Below are positions 60,605 to 64,000 of a stretch of 64,000 nucleotides of DNA, piece after piece. A program made the translations under genes and the position numbers. Below the pieces are notes generated by a model that saw nothing but the letters and a program-made list of their open reading frames with translations, was not told where the DNA came from and searched no databases. The number at the start of each line of letters is the position of its first letter. Position 1 is the stretch's first letter. This DNA comes from Flavobacterium sp. CF136 (GTDB taxonomy: Bacteria > Bacteroidota > Bacteroidia > Flavobacteriales > Flavobacteriaceae): contig NZ_AKJZ01000102.1 of NCBI RefSeq assembly GCF_000282055.1, positions 52,185-116,184 on the forward strand. Direction: 5' to 3'.

Positions 60605-60628
60605 AAAATATTGAAATTTATATTTCGG

Positions 60629-63600
60629 TTAACCAACCAAATTAATAATCTTCCCGGGAACAATAATCACTTTATTTGGCGTTCTTCCATCTAATTGTCT
60701 TAACGTTCTTTCATCTTTCATGATGATTTCCTCGATTTGTGCTGCGGTTAAATCCAAAGGCAATTCAATTGTGAAACGCATTTTTCCGTTGAAAGAAACC
60801 GGATATTCTTTATTGGTCTCCACTAAATGTTTAGCATCAAAAATTGGAAAGGTAACTTCAGAAATTGATTCTGCATTCCCTAACTGTGACCATAATTCTT
60901 CTGCAATATGAGGCGCGTATGGCGAAACTAAAATAGCCAAAGGTTCTAAAATCGCTCTTGAATGACAGTTTTGAGTCGACAATTCGTTTACACAAATCAT
61001 AAACTGGGAAACGGATGTATTAAAAGAGAAGTTCTCGATATCTTCTGCCACTTTTTTGATGGTTTTGTGTAATGATTTCAAATTGTCTTTTGTTGGTTCG
61101 TCGTTGTTTACGATTAAACCATTATCATCAAAATACAATCTCCATAATTTTTTAAGGAAACCAAAAACTCCTGAGATTCCGGCAGTATTCCAGGGTTTTG
61201 CCTGCTCTAACGGACCTAAAAACATTTCGTACAAACGTAAGGTATCTGCTCCATATTCATTACAAATATCATCTGGAGTTACAACATTGTATTTCGATTT
61301 TGACATTTTTTCAACTTCACGACCAACAATGTATTTCCCGTTTTCTTCGGTTATAAAAATTGCATTTGCAAAATCTTTTCTCCATGCTTTGAATTTTTCA
61401 ACATCTAATTCATCAGAAGAATTAACCATTGATACATCAGCATGAATTTGATTAATAACCAAATCATCGTTTAAAGCTTTAAATTGAATAGATGGGTTCT
61501 TTAAATTTAATTGAACCAAAATTTCTGCTATTAGCAAATTTTTATCTTGCGATAGTTTATTTTTTGAAACAAAGATTGGAAAATCCTTTCTAACATTTTC
61601 CGAAGCAGATCCACTTCTAAACAAACTTAAAGAAACTCTATAAACAAAAGCACTAGTTCCCAAAATCATTCCCTGATTAATCAGTTTTTTGAATGGTTCT
61701 TCGGTTGGAGCAAAACCTTTGTCTTTTAAGAATTTGTTCCAGAAACGTGAATATAATAAATGTCCGGTTGCGTGTTCGCTTCCGCCAATGTACAAATCAA
61801 CGCTTTCCCAATATGCTAACGCTTCTTTGCTCGCAAATTCGGTTTCGTTGTGTGCATCCATATAACGCATCCAATACCAGGAACTTCCCGCCCAACCTGG
61901 CATCGTGTTCAATTCCAATGGAAAAATAGTGATATTGTCAATCAACTGGGTACTGACAACTGAACTCTTAACACTGTCCCAAGCCCAAACTGCTGCGTTT
62001 CCTAATGGAGGCAGACCGTCTTCGGTTGGTAAATATTTCTCAACTTCAGGTAAAATGATTGGCAAATGTTGTGCATCGATCATTTTTGGAAGTCCATTCA
62101 CATAATAAACCGGGAAAGGCTCTCCCCAATAACGCTGGCGGGAAAAAACAGCATCACGCAAACGGTAATTTGTTTTTCCGGTTCCCTGACCAATTTCTTC
62201 TAATTTTGCGATCGCTTTTTTAGTCGCGTCTTTATAATTTAATCCGTTTAGGAAATCAGAATTGGCGATTTCAACATTGTCTTTTGAGCCGTAAGCCACT
62301 TCAGAAATATCAACATTAGCAAAGATATTTTTGATTTCCTGCATTCCGTTCTCGCCTTTAAAGAAATTTGCAAAAGCGTAATCTCTTTCGTCGCCACAAG
62401 GAACCGCCATTACAGCACCTGTTCCATAGCCAGCCAAAACATAATCTCCAATCCAAACCGGAATTGCTTCTTTCGTAAAAGGATGTTCCGCATAAGCACC
62501 GGTAAATACTCCGGAAATCGTTTTCACATCGGCCATACGCTCACGCTCGGAACGTTTTGCTGTTTTTTCGATATAAGCCTCAACTGCTGCTTTTTGTTCC
62601 GGACTTGTAATTTTAGCAACCAAATCATGTTCCGGCGCCAAAGTCATAAAAGTTACTCCGAAGATTGTATCGGGACGGGTTGTGAAAACTTCGATAAAAT
62701 TTGTTTCAGGTTTCACGTTTAAAGTTGCTCCACTTTGCTCGTCATCCTGAGACTTGAAACTTGAAACTTGAAACTTTACTAACGCTCCAACCGATTTTCC
62801 GATCCAGTTTCTTTGTGATTCTTTTATAGATTCACTCCAGTCGATATCATTTAGACCCTGAAGCAGGCGTTCGGCATAAGCAGAAATTCGCATACTCCAT
62901 TGTGTCATTTTTTTTCTTATAACAGGATATCCTCCACGCTCAGAAACTCCGTTTACAATTTCGTCATTTGCCAAAACAGTTCCTAAACCGGGACACCAGT
63001 TTACTTCGGTTTCTGCCAGGTACGTTAATCTGTATTGCAAAAGGATTTTCTCCTGCTCATCTGCTGAAAATGCGTTCCATTCACCTGACGAAAAACTTTG
63101 AATATTATCATCACAAACAGCATTTACATTCGCATTCCCTTCTTTTTCGAAAATCGCTGTTAAAGTCGAAATATCTTCGGCCTTGTCTGTATTTTTATTG
63201 TACCAGGAATTAAATAACTGAATAAAAATCCATTGTGTATGTTTGTAATAATCAGGATTTGAAGTACGTACTTCACGCGCCCAATCAAATGAAAATCCGA
63301 TTTTATCCAATTGTTTACGGTAACCCGCAATTTGTTTTCCTTCTTTATCAACCCCACCGTCAATATTTACACTTGTTGTATCTTCCGGACGCTGTCCTGT
63401 CTGAATTGCATATTGTTCTGCAGGCAAGCCGAAACTGTCATAACCCATTGGATGCAAAACATTGAAACCCTGATGTCTTTTGAAACGAGAATACACATCT
63501 GAAGCAATATAACCCAGCGGATGCCCAACGTGTAATCCCGCTCCGGATGGATAAGGAAACATGTCTAACACATAATGCTTCGGTTTTTCAGAATTGTTTT

Positions 63601-63673
63601 TTGCAGCAAAAGTTTGGTTCTCAGCCCAATATTTTTGCCATTTCGCGTCTATTTCGTTTGGATTGTATTTCAT
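60629..63673 (-). CDS. leuS: Leucyl-tRNA synthetase
   Basis: 1014 residues, class Ia. HIGH motif as HVGHPLGY (about 48), zinc/editing regions, and KMSKS as EKMSKSKYN (about 765). The CP1 editing domain includes VFTTRPDTIFGVTFM and DERDYAF. It is long for the family (E. coli about 860). Two stretches account for much of the excess: about residues 300-324, translated from an intergenic-type repeat, and about 675-735, before DELDVEKFKAWR. The frame is intact and the catalytic motifs are complete, so the enzyme is presumably functional. Cytoplasmic, charges tRNA-Leu. Confidence 0.95.
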   Translation of the reverse strand: MKYNPNEIDAKWQKYWAENQTFAAKNNSEKPKHYVLDMFPYPSGAGLHVGHPLGYIASDVYSRFKRHQGFNVLHPMGYDSFGLPAEQYAIQTGQRPEDTTSVNIDGGVDKEGKQIAGYRKQLDKIGFSFDWAREVRTSNPDYYKHTQWIFIQLFNSWYNKNTDKAEDISTLTAIFEKEGNANVNAVCDDNIQSFSSGEWNAFSADEQEKILLQYRLTYLAETEVNWCPGLGTVLANDEIVNGVSERGGYPVIRKKMTQWSMRISAYAERLLQGLNDIDWSESIKESQRNWIGKSVGALVKFQVSSFKSQDDEQSGATLNVKPETNFIEVFTTRPDTIFGVTFMTLAPEHDLVAKITSPEQKAAVEAYIEKTAKRSERERMADVKTISGVFTGAYAEHPFTKEAIPVWIGDYVLAGYGTGAVMAVPCGDERDYAFANFFKGENGMQEIKNIFANVDISEVAYGSKDNVEIANSDFLNGLNYKDATKKAIAKLEEIGQGTGKTNYRLRDAVFSRQRYWGEPFPVYYVNGLPKMIDAQHLPIILPEVEKYLPTEDGLPPLGNAAVWAWDSVKSSVVSTQLIDNITIFPLELNTMPGWAGSSWYWMRYMDAHNETEFASKEALAYWESVDLYIGGSEHATGHLLYSRFWNKFLKDKGFAPTEEPFKKLINQGMILGTSAFVYRVSLSLFRSGSASENVRKDFPIFVSKNKLSQDKNLLIAEILVQLNLKNPSIQFKALNDDLVINQIHADVSMVNSSDELDVEKFKAWRKDFANAIFITEENGKYIVGREVEKMSKSKYNVVTPDDICNEYGADTLRLYEMFLGPLEQAKPWNTAGISGVFGFLKKLWRLYFDDNGLIVNNDEPTKDNLKSLHKTIKKVAEDIENFSFNTSVSQFMICVNELSTQNCHSRAILEPLAILVSPYAPHIAEELWSQLGNAESISEVTFPIFDAKHLVETNKEYPVSFNGKMRFTIELPLDLTAAQIEEIIMKDERTLRQLDGRTPNKVIIVPGKIINLVG
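62703..62774. repeat. Inverted GTTTCAAG-type repeat embedded in leuS
   Basis: GTTTCAGGTTTCACGTTT (62703-62720) and AAACTTGAAACTTGAAAC (62757-62774) are inverted copies matching in 15 of 18 positions, with GTCATCCTGAG between them. They encode in-frame low-complexity sequence (VSSFKSQDDEQSG) in the leuS editing domain. Confidence 0.7.
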
Positions 63674-64000
63674 TTTTTTTGAGTTGCTAAGCTACTGAGT
63701 AACTAAGGTTCTAAGTTTTAAGTCCGCAAATTTACATTTATTACAGATTGTACCAAAGCTATTTCACTGACAAACAAATAAAATAACAAAATACTTACTC
63801 AAATTAAGTAAAAATACTTATGTTTGCATTGTAATACTTAGAACATGATTACTGATTTGCATTTATTGTATATTAAGGATTGAAGAAATAACTTTATTTA
63901 ACAAGGGACCTGTTGTAATTATTTTTAACACATAGAAATATAGATTTTGTAAAGTCAGAAATAGGCGTTTCACTTATTCAAAATACACAAAGCTATCTAT
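63674..64000. other. Upstream region of leuS, no gene seen to the window edge
   Basis: 327 nt. It starts with GAGTTGCTAAGCTACTGAGTAACTAAGG-like repeat sequence near leuS and holds a rightward promoter-like site at 63805-63826. No frame longer than a dozen codons follows it before the window ends. Confidence 0.6.
63805..63826 (+). promoter_or_regulatory. Rightward promoter with palindromic operator
   Basis: TAAGTA-AAAA-TACTTA (63805-63820) is a perfect inverted repeat overlapping TATGTTTG (63819-63826), an exact TAnnTTTG element. Further TACTTA copies lie at 63792 and 63854. It looks like a repressed promoter firing towards a gene to the right of the window. Confidence 0.45.

Larger units (their letters stand above)
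60148..60628. other. 481-nt intergenic region of stacked palindromes, no gene
   Basis: This gap between leuS (3' end) and the hydrolase (5' end) holds, left to right, an 18-bp perfect inverted repeat, a 27-bp near-perfect inverted repeat, and the leuS terminator. Two short open frames inside (60302-60580 and 60442-60663) only translate these repeats and are not genes. Confidence 0.75.

Noticed and set aside
60302..60663. Two small leftward open frames behind leuS
   Set aside because: They consist of palindromic repeat sequence and lie over the leuS terminator.
63845..63883. 12-codon Leu-containing frame (MITDLHLLYIKD) as a leuS leader peptide
   Set aside because: It is on the strand opposite to leuS and has no terminator/antiterminator next to it.
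1..64000. tRNA and rRNA genes, prophage or integrative element
   Set aside because: No cloverleaf-like T-arm sequence, rRNA segment, integrase, transposase or phage gene was recognised on either strand by eye; a covariance-model search would be decisive.

Overview
The window looks like chromosomal DNA of a Flavobacterium-like member of the Bacteroidota. The evidence is AT-rich sequence, several promoters with the Bacteroidota -7 element TAnnTTTG (some with TTTG 19 nt upstream), proteins with type IX secretion (T9SS) sorting tails, a TonB-dependent receptor beside a surface lipoprotein, and families typical of the phylum (DUF4271, DUF4296, DUF3109, DUF3857). I saw no rRNA, tRNA, CRISPR array, transposase, prophage or origin. 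It is mostly core genome, interrupted by many short palindromic interspersed repeats.

Layout. 1-6.2 kb (minus): three tandem DUF3857/transglutaminase-fold exported proteins, then dtd and rsgA separated by a small four-helix-bundle gene inside terminal inverted repeats. 6.3-9.7 kb: a mosaic VIT / vWA-like / TonB-plug / TPR / DUF2135 protein. 9.9-14.4 kb (minus): an aromatic amino acid operon (prephenate dehydratase, aminotransferase, prephenate dehydrogenase, DAHP synthase-chorismate mutase) preceded by what reads as a complete phenylalanine attenuator. 14.6-17.9 kb: antitoxin remnant, DUF1501/DUF1800 pair, small hypothetical gene. 18-22.7 kb: nrdA, nrdB, DUF3109. 22.9-28.7 kb: MarC, small flavoprotein, membrane proteins and lipoprotein, S41 protease, dCMP deaminase, HupE, TerB. 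28.8-31.8 kb: fbp, GNAT, aspartate kinase. 31.9-40 kb: GH74 xyloglucanase with T9SS tail, large outer-membrane protein of unknown function, Lys/Ala-rich protein with a PBCV-type basic adaptor motif, glycosyltransferase. 40-48.3 kb: OprP-like porin, PhoR-like kinase, PhoB-like regulator, TonB receptor, surface lipoprotein, minimal T9SS-tail protein. 48.4-57 kb: LuxE-like protein, tyrS, epimerase, DUF4296, pyrC, polyprenol-P-mannose synthase, DUF4271, hemD, Lrp/AsnC. 57.3-63.7 kb: Zn peptidase, ECF sigma factor module, alpha/beta hydrolase, leuS.

Two regulatory systems stand out. Upstream of pheA lie, in order, a TTTG-N19-TACATTCG promoter, a 19-codon leader with six Phe and two Tyr codons, an antiterminator segment overlapping the leader stop codon, and a GAAA-capped terminator ending a few nt before pheA. 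Around the PhoB/PhoR-like genes, the porin, TonB receptor and lipoprotein promoters all carry TAACA-like motifs in tandem every 11 bp, always at 15+11n nt from the -7 element. This is the layout expected for an OmpR/PhoB-type activator and suggests one phosphate-type regulon.

A third theme is structured repeats. A 78-80 nt element occurs three times with conserved arms but an exchangeable central hairpin and a compensatory arm change. Several terminators sit inside longer inverted-repeat arms, and one repeat pair lies in frame inside leuS.
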